A DNA stretch of 64,000 nucleotides from Kyrpidia spormannii (GCF_002804065.1 NZ_CP024955.1:3038001-3102000), one strand, 5' to 3'; positions 8,398 through 17,673 are shown, counted from the first letter of the stretch. A program made the numbers and translations. The notes: generated by a model not told the origin, from the sequence alone.

Positions 8398-9261
8398 ATG
8401 GTTTCCATCTTGACGGGACTTTCAACGGCAGCCATTCTGTTCATCGTCTCCGCGGGACTCAGTCTGGTCTTTGGAACCATGCGAATTATTAACATGGCCC
8501 ATGGTACCTTTTATATGATCGGGGCATATCTGGTCACCCTCGCCTTTGCCGGGCTCACGATGCGCGCCACCGGATTTGTCATCGCCCTGATTTTGGCCGC
8601 AGTACTGGTTAGTGTGCTCGGAATCGTCATCGAGATGTTCGTTTTACGACGCTTATACCAAAGTGAACATCTCTTCCAGCTCCTGGCGACCTGGGGGCTT
8701 ATGCTCGTGCTTGAAGAGGTCACCTTGATCGTGTGGGGCCCCAACAATGTAACAGGGAGTATCCCCGGGGGTCTAAGCGGGAGTTTCGCCATCGGCGGAC
8801 AGTCTTTTCCCTTTTACAACGCGTTCCTCATCGGTGCGGCCCTTGTCATCGCGGCGTTACTCTGGCTTTTGCTGAAGTTTACACCCCTTGGCAGGATCAT
8901 CCGGGCAGCGGTCCAGGACACGGAGCTCATCTATACCCTTGGCGTAAATGTGAAGCGACTCTACACCCAGGTATTTGCCCTGGGGACCTTTTTGGCCGCC
9001 CTAGGGGGCGCACTGGTGGCACCGTCCACCTCGTTGGGCCCCGGAATGGACGCTCAGATTGTCATGGAGGCTTTCATCGTTTCGGTGATCGGGGGCCTGG
9101 GAAGCATCTGGGGAACTGCTCTCGGGGCTTTAGTCATCGGGTTGTTTCAATCCCTTGGGAACCTGATTGCGCCAGAGGTGGCGGCATTGGCTCCGTATCT
9201 CGTGATGATTCTGGTTTTGATCATTCGGCCGACAGGCATCTTTGGAAAGGCTGAGGCGTAG
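8398..9261 (+). CDS. livH: Branched-chain amino acid-type ABC transporter permease (LivH-like)
   Basis: The 287-residue membrane protein has about eight hydrophobic segments. It carries the LivH-type blocks GLSLVFGTMRIINMAHGTFYMIGAY near the N-terminus and the GLGSIWGTALGALVIGL loop near the C-terminus, which contacts the ATPases. An AAGGAG site precedes the ATG. It would pair with the following LivM-like permease to form the channel of the importer. Confidence 0.92.
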   Translation: MVSILTGLSTAAILFIVSAGLSLVFGTMRIINMAHGTFYMIGAYLVTLAFAGLTMRATGFVIALILAAVLVSVLGIVIEMFVLRRLYQSEHLFQLLATWGLMLVLEEVTLIVWGPNNVTGSIPGGLSGSFAIGGQSFPFYNAFLIGAALVIAALLWLLLKFTPLGRIIRAAVQDTELIYTLGVNVKRLYTQVFALGTFLAALGGALVAPSTSLGPGMDAQIVMEAFIVSVIGGLGSIWGTALGALVIGLFQSLGNLIAPEVAALAPYLVMILVLIIRPTGIFGKAEA

Positions 9262-10245
9262 ATGGCGAACGAAGCGAAAGTCCGTGCGGAGTCAACGCAG
9301 GCGGTGGAAACACCCAAGACCAGATTGGCCGGGTGGTTTTCCCTGATTGTCTTTCTGATCTTGGCAGGCGTTCCTTTTATGATGACGCTTGAAATGACAC
9401 TGATCGTGGAAAGTGCCTTGGTTGCGGCGCTGTTCGCCCTGGCCACGAATTTCCTCGTTCGCGACGCCGGGTTGGTGAGCTTTGGACAAGCGGTGTTCTA
9501 CGGGACGGGCGCCTACACCATCGGTTTGCTGTGGATGCACAATCGGTCGCCCTTCGAAATCGGGTTTGTGTTGGCTCCGTTCATTGCGGCAATCGTAGCT
9601 TTAATCATTGGAGCCCTGTCCCTTCGGGCTCGGGAGTTCTATTTCGCGTTATTGACACTGGGATTTTCACAGTTGTTTTACTCGCTGAGCATTCAGTTTT
9701 ATTCTTTCACCCAGGGTGATACGGGGATTTTCGGCATTCCGTTGCCGGACTATCTGAGGAATCCCGTTTCTTCTTACGAGTTTATCTTAATCGTGGGCAC
9801 TCTCGGAACCGTGGTGTTATGGTGGATTCGGCGCACTCCCTTTGGGCTCACCCTTCGGGCCATTCGCGACAACCGGACTCGTTCCCAAGCTCTGGGCGTC
9901 AACGTGTTCTCGGTCCAGCTTGCGGCCTTTGTGATCAGTGGATTTTTTTGCGGACTCGCGGGAGCGTTGTTCATTGTGTACCAACAACATGCCTATCCGG
10001 CGATGTTGAACTGGGAAGCCTCGGGAGTTCCGATTTTGATGTCGGTGCTGGGCGGCATGGGATCCTTCATAGGACCCATCGTCGGTGCGTTCATATACAC
10101 GATTTTGCAAATGTGGGTGGGCACCGAAACCCAACACTGGCCGCTGTTTGTCGGCCTGATCGTCCTCGGGTTCGTTCTGCTGTACCCGGGCGGCGCTTCT
10201 CGGGCATTGTCTCAAATCCGGCAGCTATGGATGAAACGGGGGTAG
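9262..10245 (+). CDS. livM: Branched-chain amino acid-type ABC transporter permease (LivM-like)
   Basis: The 327-residue membrane protein starts directly after the stop of the LivH gene with no spacer. LivM features include NFLVRDAGLVSFGQAVFYGTGAY, GALSLRAREFYFALLTLGFSQL and the ATPase-contact loop LGGMGSFIGPIVGAFIYTILQ. It would be the second channel subunit of this importer. Confidence 0.92.
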   Translation: MANEAKVRAESTQAVETPKTRLAGWFSLIVFLILAGVPFMMTLEMTLIVESALVAALFALATNFLVRDAGLVSFGQAVFYGTGAYTIGLLWMHNRSPFEIGFVLAPFIAAIVALIIGALSLRAREFYFALLTLGFSQLFYSLSIQFYSFTQGDTGIFGIPLPDYLRNPVSSYEFILIVGTLGTVVLWWIRRTPFGLTLRAIRDNRTRSQALGVNVFSVQLAAFVISGFFCGLAGALFIVYQQHAYPAMLNWEASGVPILMSVLGGMGSFIGPIVGAFIYTILQMWVGTETQHWPLFVGLIVLGFVLLYPGGASRALSQIRQLWMKRG

Positions 10246-10249
10246 AGCG

Positions 10250-11011
10250 ATGGCCCATCACCCCTCTGATTCAGGGATACGGTTAAAAGTGGAACACATC
10301 AAAAAATACTTTGGGACTTTCCCGGCTGTCGATGATGTCAGCTTTGAGGTGCGTCACGGGGAAGTGATGGCCATTATTGGGCCAAACGGCGCCGGGAAAA
10401 CGACGGTTTTTAATGTTTTGAGCGGCCACATGAAACCCACGAGCGGGCATATCTATCTGGACAACGTCGATATCGCGGGACAAAAGCCGCATAAGGTCGC
10501 CCGTCTTGGAATTGGCCGGGCCTTTCAAACCACCAATATTTTCCCAAGCCTGACGGTCCTTGAAAACGTTCTGTCTGCCGTACATACGGCAAACCGCCAC
10601 ACCTATCGCGTGTGGGGGCTAAGTGAGCGATCTGTACGGAAGGAAGCGGAACAGTTGCTCTCCTTGGTGAATCTGACGGAACACCACGGATTTCCTGCAG
10701 GCGCCTTGTCCCACGGTGACCAACGGGCCCTGGAAATCGCCTTGGCCTTGGCCACTTCGCCGAAGGTTCTTCTGCTGGACGAGCCGACTGCCGGGATGTC
10801 GCCCTACGAAACCCAGCAAACCGTGGAATTGGTTCGGCGAATCGTCGCGGCCCAAGGACTGACGGTGGTATTATCCGAACATGACATGGAAGTGGTGTTC
10901 GGCCTGGCAGACCGAATCACCGTGATGGAAGCCGGTCGGGTTCTCGCCCGGGGTACACCCCAAGAAATCCGTGAGAACCCTGCTGTCCAGCGAGCTTATT
11001 TGGGAGAGTGA
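10250..11011 (+). CDS. livG: ABC transporter ATP-binding protein (LivG-like)
   Basis: The 253-residue ATPase has Walker A GPNGAGKTT, the LivG-type signature LSHGDQRALEIALAL, Walker B VLLLDEPTAGMS and a switch histidine in VVLSEHDMEVVF. It starts 4 bases after the LivM stop. It powers the Liv importer together with the following LivF-like ATPase. Confidence 0.92.
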   Translation: MAHHPSDSGIRLKVEHIKKYFGTFPAVDDVSFEVRHGEVMAIIGPNGAGKTTVFNVLSGHMKPTSGHIYLDNVDIAGQKPHKVARLGIGRAFQTTNIFPSLTVLENVLSAVHTANRHTYRVWGLSERSVRKEAEQLLSLVNLTEHHGFPAGALSHGDQRALEIALALATSPKVLLLDEPTAGMSPYETQQTVELVRRIVAAQGLTVVLSEHDMEVVFGLADRITVMEAGRVLARGTPQEIRENPAVQRAYLGE

Positions 11012-11015
11012 CATC

Positions 11016-11759
11016 ATGGCCGGTTCAGCGTCATCCGCACAGGATCAAACTGTTTTGCAAGTCGAGAATCTGCACGCTTATTACGGTCAGAGCCACATTC
11101 TGCACGGAGTCTCTCTGCAGGTTCATTCCGGGGAAGTGGTGGCGCTTCTGGGTCGCAACGGCGTCGGCAAAACCACGACCCTGCGGGCGATTGCGGGTTT
11201 AATTCCCCAGGTTCGAGGGCACATAAAGTTGGCGGAGCGGGAACTGACCCATTTGCCAGCCTACCAGATCGCCCGGCAGGGCGTGGTGTACGTGCCGAGC
11301 GGGCGGCGCTCCTTTGCCCAGCTGACCGTAAGAGAGTGCCTGCAGGTTGCCGTGGAAGGTCGGGGCCACCGAAAGAAAAAAGATGCTTCCGAGGCTTTTG
11401 ACCGGGTATTTGAAATCTTCCCCGCTCTGAAAGAGCGGCTCCATGTCGCCGCCGGGGTCCTCTCCGGCGGCCAAAATCAGATGCTTAAGATGGCTTGTGC
11501 TTTTTTGGCGAATCCTATAATTTTATTGCTGGATGAACCCACGGAAGGCCTGGCGCCGCTTGTTGTCAAAGAGTTGCACAATCGGATCGCGGCGCTGGCA
11601 CAAACGGGAGTTGGCATCTTGTTGGCCGAACAAAACTCCAAGTTCGCTTTTTCCCTCAGCGAGCGGGCCTATATCCTGAATAAGGGCGCGGTTCAATTGA
11701 GCGGAGACGTGACCGATTTATCCGACAGTGAAGAGGCACTGCTTTACTTGGGCGTGTAG
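11016..11759 (+). CDS. livF: ABC transporter ATP-binding protein (LivF-like)
   Basis: The 247-residue ATPase has Walker A GRNGVGKTT, signature LSGGQNQMLKMACAF, Walker B ILLLDEPTEGLAP and switch motif ILLAEQNSKFA. This is the usual LivF pattern. The ATG at 11016 has a GGGAGAG site; an in-frame ATG at 10971 lies inside the livG gene and is not needed. It is the last transporter gene of the set. Confidence 0.92.
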   Translation: MAGSASSAQDQTVLQVENLHAYYGQSHILHGVSLQVHSGEVVALLGRNGVGKTTTLRAIAGLIPQVRGHIKLAERELTHLPAYQIARQGVVYVPSGRRSFAQLTVRECLQVAVEGRGHRKKKDASEAFDRVFEIFPALKERLHVAAGVLSGGQNQMLKMACAFLANPIILLLDEPTEGLAPLVVKELHNRIAALAQTGVGILLAEQNSKFAFSLSERAYILNKGAVQLSGDVTDLSDSEEALLYLGV

Positions 11760-11807
11760 GGTCATGGTACAGGACTGAAAGCTGAAGCCGAAAGGGTGTG
11801 TGCACCT

Positions 11808-13475
11808 ATGCTGTCGTACTACCGAGATGATTTTTGGGCCACAACTTCAGCGCACCCGATGTCTTATGAGGAGATTGACCGCAAGTTTGTGTGGGATGTG
11901 CCGGAACGTTTCAACATTGGACAAGAAGTGTGCACCCGGCATGCGTCAAAAAGAGGCCAGCTGGCGCTGGTCTACGACCGGGGCGACGGTCACCACGAAA
12001 AATGGACATTCTGGGAGATGGAGCAAACGTCCAATCGCCTGGCCAATGCACTCCGCGGTTTGGGCGTGGATCGCGGAGATCGAGTCGCCGTGTTTTTGTC
12101 GCAATGCCCGGAGCTCCCCATCGCCCATATCGCGGCTTATAAACTCGGTGCCATCGTGGTGCCATTGTTCACGTTGTTCGGCCCCGAAGCTTTTGTCTAT
12201 CGACTCAATGACAGCGAAGCCAAGGTGCTGATCACTGATCACGAACACGTCGGTGTGGTGATGGACCACCAGACCGAGATGCCCGGCCTGAAACGAATCA
12301 TCGTCACAGACGGCCGGGTACCCGGGACAACATTTTGGGGGGACCTTCTGTCCGCCGCTTCCCCGGAATTCGACGTTTTCCCCACCCGGGCCGACGACCC
12401 GGCGATCATCATCTATACTTCGGGGACCACCGGGGCCCCGAAAGGCGCCCTGCACGCCCACCGCATGCTCTTGGGCCACCTGCCCGGCGTGAGTCTGTCC
12501 CACGATTTGATGCCCGCCCCGGGGGATTTTATTTGGACACCGGCAGACTGGGCGTGGATCGGGGGGATGTACGATGTCCTCTTTCCGGCCCTGTACTGGG
12601 GGGTCCCGGTTCTCGCCCGGCGCATGCCAAAGTTCGACCCGGAAGAGGCCTTCGCCCTGGTGGCCAAATGGGGAGTGAGAAATGTCTTTTTCCCTCCCAC
12701 GGCCCTCAAAATGATGCGGGGAGTCACAAACCCCCGCGACCGCTGGAATCTCGACCTCCGCACCGTGGCCAGCGGCGGCGAGCCCCTCGGCGAGCAGACC
12801 ATGGAGTGGGGCCGGGAAGCACTGGGCCTCACCATCAACGAATTCTACGGGCAAACGGAATGCAACCTCGTGTTGACCAATGCGGGCAAGCTCTATCCCC
12901 CAACGCCCAACTCCGCCGGGCGGCCTGTGCCCGGACACGTGGTGCGGATTATCGACGAAAATGGCACAGAAATTCCGCCGGGAGAAGTGGGGGAGATCGC
13001 AGTCCGCCGGCCGGATCCGGTGATGTTTCTCGAATATTGGAAACGCCCGGAGGCCACGGCCCGCAAGTTTGTAGGGGACTGGCTCCGAACCGGGGATCTG
13101 GGGTACAGAGATGAGAACGGAAATTTTATCTTCATCGGCCGGGACGACGATATTATTTCCTCGGCAGGTTATCGCATCGGGCCGGCGGAAATCGAGGAGG
13201 TCCTCGTCAAACACCCCTCCGTGCTGATGGCCGCCGTGGTGGGGACGCCGGACCCCGTCCGGGGCCAGGCCGTGAAGGCCTTCATCAAATTGTCCGGTCC
13301 CTCCCAGGCCGGCCCGGCCCTGGTCCGGGAGCTCCAAGATTGGGTCAAGACCCGTCTGGCTGCTTACGAATATCCGAGAGAGATCGAGTTCGTGGAGAGT
13401 TTCCCCATGACGCCTTCCGGAAAGATTCAGCGACAGGTCTTAAGAAAACAAGAAGAAGCAAAGAAGCGCCGATGA
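11808..13475 (+). CDS. AMP-forming acyl-CoA synthetase (acetyl/medium-chain CoA ligase-like)
   Basis: About 555 residues of the ANL superfamily. The ATP/AMP motif is IIIYTSGTTGAPKGALHAH, followed by NEFYGQTECNL (adenine site), the WLRTGDLGYRDENGNFIFIGRDDDII hinge region and the C-terminal catalytic lysine in PSGKIQRQVLR. It turns a carboxylic acid, ATP and CoA into acyl-CoA, AMP and PPi. The ATG at 11808 is chosen; a GTG at 11796 overlaps the AAAGGG ribosome site. It closes the CoA-transferase/Liv operon and is followed by a strong terminator, so the operon probably imports and activates one carboxylate. An acetyl-CoA synthetase-like or medium-chain enzyme is the nearest guess. Confidence 0.9.
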   Translation: MLSYYRDDFWATTSAHPMSYEEIDRKFVWDVPERFNIGQEVCTRHASKRGQLALVYDRGDGHHEKWTFWEMEQTSNRLANALRGLGVDRGDRVAVFLSQCPELPIAHIAAYKLGAIVVPLFTLFGPEAFVYRLNDSEAKVLITDHEHVGVVMDHQTEMPGLKRIIVTDGRVPGTTFWGDLLSAASPEFDVFPTRADDPAIIIYTSGTTGAPKGALHAHRMLLGHLPGVSLSHDLMPAPGDFIWTPADWAWIGGMYDVLFPALYWGVPVLARRMPKFDPEEAFALVAKWGVRNVFFPPTALKMMRGVTNPRDRWNLDLRTVASGGEPLGEQTMEWGREALGLTINEFYGQTECNLVLTNAGKLYPPTPNSAGRPVPGHVVRIIDENGTEIPPGEVGEIAVRRPDPVMFLEYWKRPEATARKFVGDWLRTGDLGYRDENGNFIFIGRDDDIISSAGYRIGPAEIEEVLVKHPSVLMAAVVGTPDPVRGQAVKAFIKLSGPSQAGPALVRELQDWVKTRLAAYEYPREIEFVESFPMTPSGKIQRQVLRKQEEAKKRR

Positions 13476-13522
13476 TGCGGGCAGCGGCATAAACTTGCCC
13501 CAGGGGGCCGATGTTGTCGAAG

Positions 13523-13559
13523 GCCGCCCGCGCTCCCATGAGGGAGCGGGCGGCTTTTT
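13523..13559 (+). terminator. Rho-independent terminator after the acyl-CoA synthetase
   Basis: The stem GCCGCCCGCGCTCCC / GGGAGCGGGCGGC has an ATGA loop and is followed by TTTTT. It closely resembles the terminator at 14241-14278 on the other side of the toxin-antitoxin pair. Confidence 0.88.
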
Positions 13560-13685
13560 CAGGCGAGAACTGAAATCATGTTCTCATCCTGAGGTGAGCT
13601 TTCGCTCAAATGTTTATGATACAATGGGAATGGCAGAGGCAGTTGCGTCATCGTGTAAGGTACGCGCTAACGATGAAAAGGGGAC

Positions 13686-13946
13686 ATGACGGTGAACGTG
13701 ACCCGAGAGGAAATCCATCGCATAATTGATGAAATTCCGGAGAGCCAGTTGCCAACTGTTTTGAGGTACTTGAAGAGGTTCACGGATGCTTCCGACGACC
13801 CGGTGCAACGGGCACTCGCCAATGCGCCCCTCGACGATGAGCCTCAGACCGAGAAAGAGAAACGGGCGGTTCAAGAAGGCGAAGCGGACGTCCGCATGGG
13901 CAGGACGTTGTCCACCGATACGTTAAAGCGTCAGCTCGGGCTATGA
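13686..13946 (+). CDS. Antitoxin-like protein of a RelBE-type toxin-antitoxin pair
   Basis: An 86-residue acidic protein. The N-terminal helix pair (REEIHRIIDEIPESQLPTVLRYLKRF) and charged C-terminus resemble small antitoxins that sit directly before RelE-type toxins. AAAAGGGG precedes the ATG. Its stop overlaps the toxin start (ATGA at 13943-13946), the usual coupling in such modules. The partner toxin is frameshifted, so the antitoxin may be an orphan. Confidence 0.7.
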   Translation: MTVNVTREEIHRIIDEIPESQLPTVLRYLKRFTDASDDPVQRALANAPLDDEPQTEKEKRAVQEGEADVRMGRTLSTDTLKRQLGL

Positions 13947-14195
13947 CTTATTCCGTGAATTGGTCTAGGCAAGCCTTACGCGATTTGCAGAAGCTGGACA
14001 AGTCTAACAAGAATCATCGCAACCGTCGAAACATTTGCGGAGACCGGGCGCGGAGATGTCAGGAGGCTCGGTAATGCCGAGGGTGAATATCGCCTGCGGG
14101 TCGGGAATTGGCGGGTTCGGTTCATCCTGAATCATAAGTCGCACCTCGTTGTAGTGATTCGAGTTTTACCCCGCAGTGGAGCTTATACACGTTGA
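13943..14195 (+). pseudogene. RelE/ParE-type toxin, frameshifted
   Basis: The frame from ATG 13943 (MTYSVNWSRQALRDLQKLDK) is a typical RelE N-terminus but stops early near 14073. The rest of the toxin (SLTRIIATVETF, then EYRLRVGNWRVRFIL and VIRVLPRSGAYTR) continues in the +1 frame to the stop at 14193-14195. A single extra base, or two lost bases, near 13998-14015 explains this. Joined, the protein would have about 84 residues, a normal RelE length. The toxin is therefore probably inactive, unless the shift is a sequencing error or is bypassed. Confidence 0.75.
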
Positions 14196-14240
14196 CCGTC
14201 CCGAACAACCATGTAGCTAGAAGGACTCATATTGTTGACA

Positions 14241-14278
14241 GCCGCCCGCTCCCTCATGCGGAGCGCGGGCGGCTTTTT
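14241..14278 (+). terminator. Rho-independent terminator after the toxin pseudogene
   Basis: Stem GCCGCCCGCTCC / GGAGCGCGGGCGGC followed by TTTTT. Its sequence nearly repeats the terminator at 13523-13559, including the flanking TTTTTCAGG. Confidence 0.85.
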
Positions 14279-14321
14279 CAGGTACCAAGCTTCTAATCGT
14301 GTCCGTTGCAGGGCAGACGGT

Positions 14322-15305
14322 TCACCGCTGATTCAACTCGCGATCCGCCCGGCGCTGGGTTCCCGCCGCCACCCGCAGCCCCAATAGCACCGCGGCACCG
14401 CCGATCCAGAAGGTTTGCCTCAAAGGCTCGGCAAGTATCCAGTGGCCGAGCAGGCCGCCCACCACGGGCTGCAGGGCAAGGAACAGGTTGGCCCGGGCCG
14501 CCGATGCCGCCTGCACCCCGGCATTCCACAAAAAGAAAGCCAGGGCTGTCGAAATCAGGCCGAGATACAAAACGCTGCCCAAAGCCGCTGGCGTGGTCAA
14601 TATTCTCCAAAGGGAGGGCCAACCGACCGCCATTCCTTGCATGAAAGCAATCGGGGTGACCATCACCCACCCGGTGACCAGCGCCCCGGCCGTCAAAACG
14701 AGAGGATCGGATTCTGACGCCGGCAAACGAGACTCCGCCCGTTGGACCAACACCGACATTCCCGCCCAGGTGGCCGCTGCCACCACCAGGCAGCCCACTC
14801 CTGCCCAGAATAACACTGGAGACTCCGATGAAGCTACCGCCCCCGTCGCACCGGCTGAGCCACCGTCGGCCCGCGTAGCAGAGCCAAGGATCACATCTCC
14901 ACCAACCACCAGCCCCACCCCGGCCAGGGCGATGATCACCGCCGTCCAAACCCGTCCCCCCACTTGCTCGCCGCTCCACCGGGCCATCAAAGCAGCAAAA
15001 ACCGGGGAGGACGTTGTCACAAGTGCCCCGAGGTGGGCGGAAGTCCACGCCGTACCGAGAAACTGCGCCCCAATGGACGCTGCGTAGCCGACCGCGCCCA
15101 CGGCCCCGTACCACAGCCAAGTCCGCCCATCCCGGGGCCAGGGCTGGTGCCGGACCTTGAGCACGAGAGCCAGCACGACCAAGGCTACCGCGTATCGCAA
15201 CCACAGCAGTACAAAAGCGGGAATCACATCGAGCGCAACTTTACTGATCACGTACATGCCGCCCCAAATGGCGGCCGCCACCGACAAGTAGACATAACCT
15301 TTCAT
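14322..15305 (-). CDS. EamA/DMT-family transporter (drug/metabolite exporter)
   Basis: About 327 residues with ten hydrophobic segments in two EamA repeats. The first repeat starts YVYLSVAAAIWGGMYVISKVALD, and the second contains ILFWAGVGCLVVAAATWAGMSVL and VLYLGLISTALAFFLWNAGV. These are typical of the drug/metabolite exporter family. The ATG at 15305 follows a GGGGAGGGG site; the longer frame to 15389 has no such site. It is transcribed leftward and alone. Substrate unknown. Confidence 0.88.
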   Translation of the reverse strand: MKGYVYLSVAAAIWGGMYVISKVALDVIPAFVLLWLRYAVALVVLALVLKVRHQPWPRDGRTWLWYGAVGAVGYAASIGAQFLGTAWTSAHLGALVTTSSPVFAALMARWSGEQVGGRVWTAVIIALAGVGLVVGGDVILGSATRADGGSAGATGAVASSESPVLFWAGVGCLVVAAATWAGMSVLVQRAESRLPASESDPLVLTAGALVTGWVMVTPIAFMQGMAVGWPSLWRILTTPAALGSVLYLGLISTALAFFLWNAGVQAASAARANLFLALQPVVGGLLGHWILAEPLRQTFWIGGAAVLLGLRVAAGTQRRADRELNQR

Positions 15306-15535
15306 TCTCGTCCCCTCCCCGCCGGAAATCCGGGCGGGTCCCCGCCCGGTCTTACAACCCGAGCAGGGCAACTGGGACGTCTCGCTCAAAGGGCGGTTCC
15401 ATCTCTCCCATCACCCCCATTGAGAAAAATCACACCTTTTCCATGGTACCACGGCCCGGCCAGGGAGTGCCACCGCGGCTCACACGCTCTCTTCCACCGC
15501 ATCCCTCGAACGGCGCTGCGCCCCGCAGCCACGCT

Positions 15536-16378
15536 TCAGACAGGGTCTACCGCCTCCACCACCAGATCGAGCCGGACATAAGGAAAACCGAGGTGTTCCT
15601 GAAGATACGTTTTTAGGGCTCGCAGCAGGTGGGTGGCCTTGGCGGGCAGATCGGGGCCTATTCTGTAAACCACGTGGAGCGCGAGATGGAGGGGTTCGCG
15701 GTTGACATAAACCACCCCGCGTACCCGAAAGGAAGGGTGGCCCTCTTGAACGACGGCCCGGATGCCCTGTTCCACCGCACGCGGATGGATGAATACTCCA
15801 CCATTGTGAAATAACGGGAAGACCACCGTCAGGTCCGGATCTGAGTCTGGGGACCGGCTGATCCGGACCTTGGCTCGGCCCAAATCGGCGATTCCGGTGC
15901 CCAACACCCGCTCTCCCAACTCCTGGATTAACCGTCGGCCGGCCCCACGAGAGAGCCTCGCCCCGACGGCGGGAATGGCGTGCATCCCTCGTTTCCGCCG
16001 GTCGCTGGCTTCAGTGAGATGTTGGACGCTGACCACGGACTCGATGGGAATCCATTCGATCTCCCCGCGGATGCCAAGTCGGCTGCAGATCAGGCGGATC
16101 ATCTTTTCCGACGTCCCAAGCACCAGACAAGTCGATGGCTGGAGCTGCTTCAGCGCCTCGGCCACCTCCTTCCGGTGGAGATCGTCTGCAAAAATCGCCC
16201 GGCGCGCCGCCCCGAGCTTGGTGAACTCAAATTTTGCCGAAGCCCCGGCCAGAGGGCGGCCGCGCCGAATCAGCAGACCGTCGTCGATGATGCAATCGGC
16301 CCCCACTTCTGCAGCAATGCGGGCCGCATGATGGCTTTTCCCCGATCCGCTCGGCCCCACCAACCCGTACACTTTCAT
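15536..16378 (-). CDS. P-loop NTPase-like protein with Asp23/Gls24-like C-terminus
   Basis: About 280 residues. The N-terminus has a Walker A loop, GPSGSGKSHHAARIA, and a DDGLLI segment. The middle holds a kinase-like LVLGTSEKMIRLICSRLGI stretch. The last roughly 100 residues (FPLFHNGGVFIHPRAVEQGIRAV, then LALHVVYRIGPDLP and a final V-R-L-D-L-V-V-E-A-V) look like the Asp23/Gls24 fold, in my reading. The ATG at 16378 follows a GGAAGGA site. It is divergent from the GntR regulator. No function can be named; nucleotide binding is likely. Confidence 0.75.
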   Translation of the reverse strand: MKVYGLVGPSGSGKSHHAARIAAEVGADCIIDDGLLIRRGRPLAGASAKFEFTKLGAARRAIFADDLHRKEVAEALKQLQPSTCLVLGTSEKMIRLICSRLGIRGEIEWIPIESVVSVQHLTEASDRRKRGMHAIPAVGARLSRGAGRRLIQELGERVLGTGIADLGRAKVRISRSPDSDPDLTVVFPLFHNGGVFIHPRAVEQGIRAVVQEGHPSFRVRGVVYVNREPLHLALHVVYRIGPDLPAKATHLLRALKTYLQEHLGFPYVRLDLVVEAVDPV

Positions 16379-16487
16379 CAAATCCTTCCTTTCCCCGCCC
16401 ATGATCTGTCCGCACAGGGATTTATCTGTATGATATCATCGAAGCAACACCCTTTTTTACCCTGTCATCTTATTTGGGAGTGGTACC

Positions 16488-17168
16488 ATGCCCGAATCAC
16501 CCTTCCTTTTTCCCGGCCGTGAACAAGAAGATTTTAAAAAATCCTTGCCCATGCGGATCGCCGACTACATTGTGGTCCAGATCTTCCAAGGCCAGTATAA
16601 GCCTGGGGAGAGGCTCAAAGAAGAAGAACTCGCCGCCATGTTTGAGACGAGCCGAGCTCCGGTGCGGGAAGCGCTGTATCTTTTACAGATCAACGGACTG
16701 GTGGAGCGCCTGCCCCGCCGGGGGGCGATCGTTCGCTCCTACGCGGAAAAGGAGGTCCGCGACCTCTATGAAGTCCGTCTGGCGTTGGAGAACCTGGCCA
16801 TGGACAGGATTGCAGAACGCTGGCAGGAGGAATGGGAAGCTGAGTTTCACCCGATCCTTGAACGGATGGCCCAGGCGGCGGAAGCGGGGGATTCGAAAAC
16901 CTACGCCCGCCATAACGCCGATTTTCACTGGTTGTTGATGCGACTTGCCGGCAGTGACATCCTGTGGAATTTGTACCGGCAAACCACGTATCCCCTCAAC
17001 ACCTTGACGCGGCTGTCCACTCGAACCAAGGAGGACCTGTTCCGATCGACCGGTGAACATCGGGCCATCGTAGAGGCAATGCGGGAGCACAATTTTCGCG
17101 AGGCAAAGGCTTTATTGAGCCAGAATGTGCAACACGGATTGGAACGAGTGCTTCGGGTGCGTTTCTAA
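16488..17168 (+). CDS. GntR-family transcriptional regulator, FadR/FCD subgroup
   Basis: 226 residues. The N-terminal winged helix (IADYIVVQIFQGQYKPGERLKEEELAAMFETSRAPVREAL) is the GntR signature, and the alpha-helical FCD ligand domain follows (DLYEVRLALENLAMDRIAERW and the HNADFHWLLMRLAG histidine block). FCD regulators are usually repressors that release DNA when a small carboxylate binds. The likely target is the enoyl-CoA hydratase operon 560 bases downstream, where an inverted repeat of FCD type overlaps the promoter region. A GGGAGTGG site precedes the ATG. Confidence 0.9.
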   Translation: MPESPFLFPGREQEDFKKSLPMRIADYIVVQIFQGQYKPGERLKEEELAAMFETSRAPVREALYLLQINGLVERLPRRGAIVRSYAEKEVRDLYEVRLALENLAMDRIAERWQEEWEAEFHPILERMAQAAEAGDSKTYARHNADFHWLLMRLAGSDILWNLYRQTTYPLNTLTRLSTRTKEDLFRSTGEHRAIVEAMREHNFREAKALLSQNVQHGLERVLRVRF

Positions 17169-17248
17169 TCCTTCCAAACGGCCACAACCGGCAGAAAAAC
17201 GATTCTCCCCCCGAAAGTCGTTTGACAATTTGAACGCTTGGTGTTAAG

Positions 17249-17380
17249 ATGAAGGGATACGAAGGTGTGTTTGAGGTAAGTGCCAGCATGGACATTCGCA
17301 TCACGTTCCACTATGAGAAGCCCGACACCATTGTGCTTAGGAATGTCGGACAGCATGATGACGCCTTGTCTAACCCTTGA
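17249..17380 (+). pseudogene. YafQ/RelE-like toxin C-terminal fragment
   Basis: A 43-codon frame contains the segment VFEVSASMDIRITFHYEK followed by a VLRNVGQHDDAL-type ending, the C-terminal half of YafQ/RelE-type mRNA interferases. An in-frame TGA lies at 17231, and nothing like the N-terminal half is seen upstream. It is most likely a truncated toxin relic, the second one in this region. Confidence 0.55.
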
Positions 17381-17634
17381 AGATTAATGCGGTATAGGCC
17401 ACCAGTTGACCCTAGGGTGAATAAAGTACCAAAGCGTGGCTGGTCTTGTGGTTATAATCCTGGCGAACGTTCGCCTCGTAAGTCCCGTACCGGTCCGCTT
17501 TGCGATACGCTTTCTTTTGATTGCTCGAAAGTTCTACACCGACCACCCCCGCCATAAAATGTGATGACCTCCGTATGGTTACAGACACGGCGATAAGTCT
17601 AAAATTCCGTTGTCAGAATCGATCTATTCTTGCA

Positions 17635-17663
17635 TTGACGTCGGGCATTGGTTGTTTTATACT
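17635..17663 (+). promoter_or_regulatory. Sigma-A promoter of the enoyl-CoA hydratase operon
   Basis: TTGACG (17635-17640) and TATACT (17658-17663) are separated by 17 bases, close to consensus. The gene starts 65 bases further on behind an AAAGGAGGTGA ribosome site. Confidence 0.8.
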
Positions 17664-17673
17664 GGGTACAGAA

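Noticed and set aside
11946-13337. 463-codon minus-strand frame
   Set aside because: Shadow of the acyl-CoA synthetase; no ribosome site or family.
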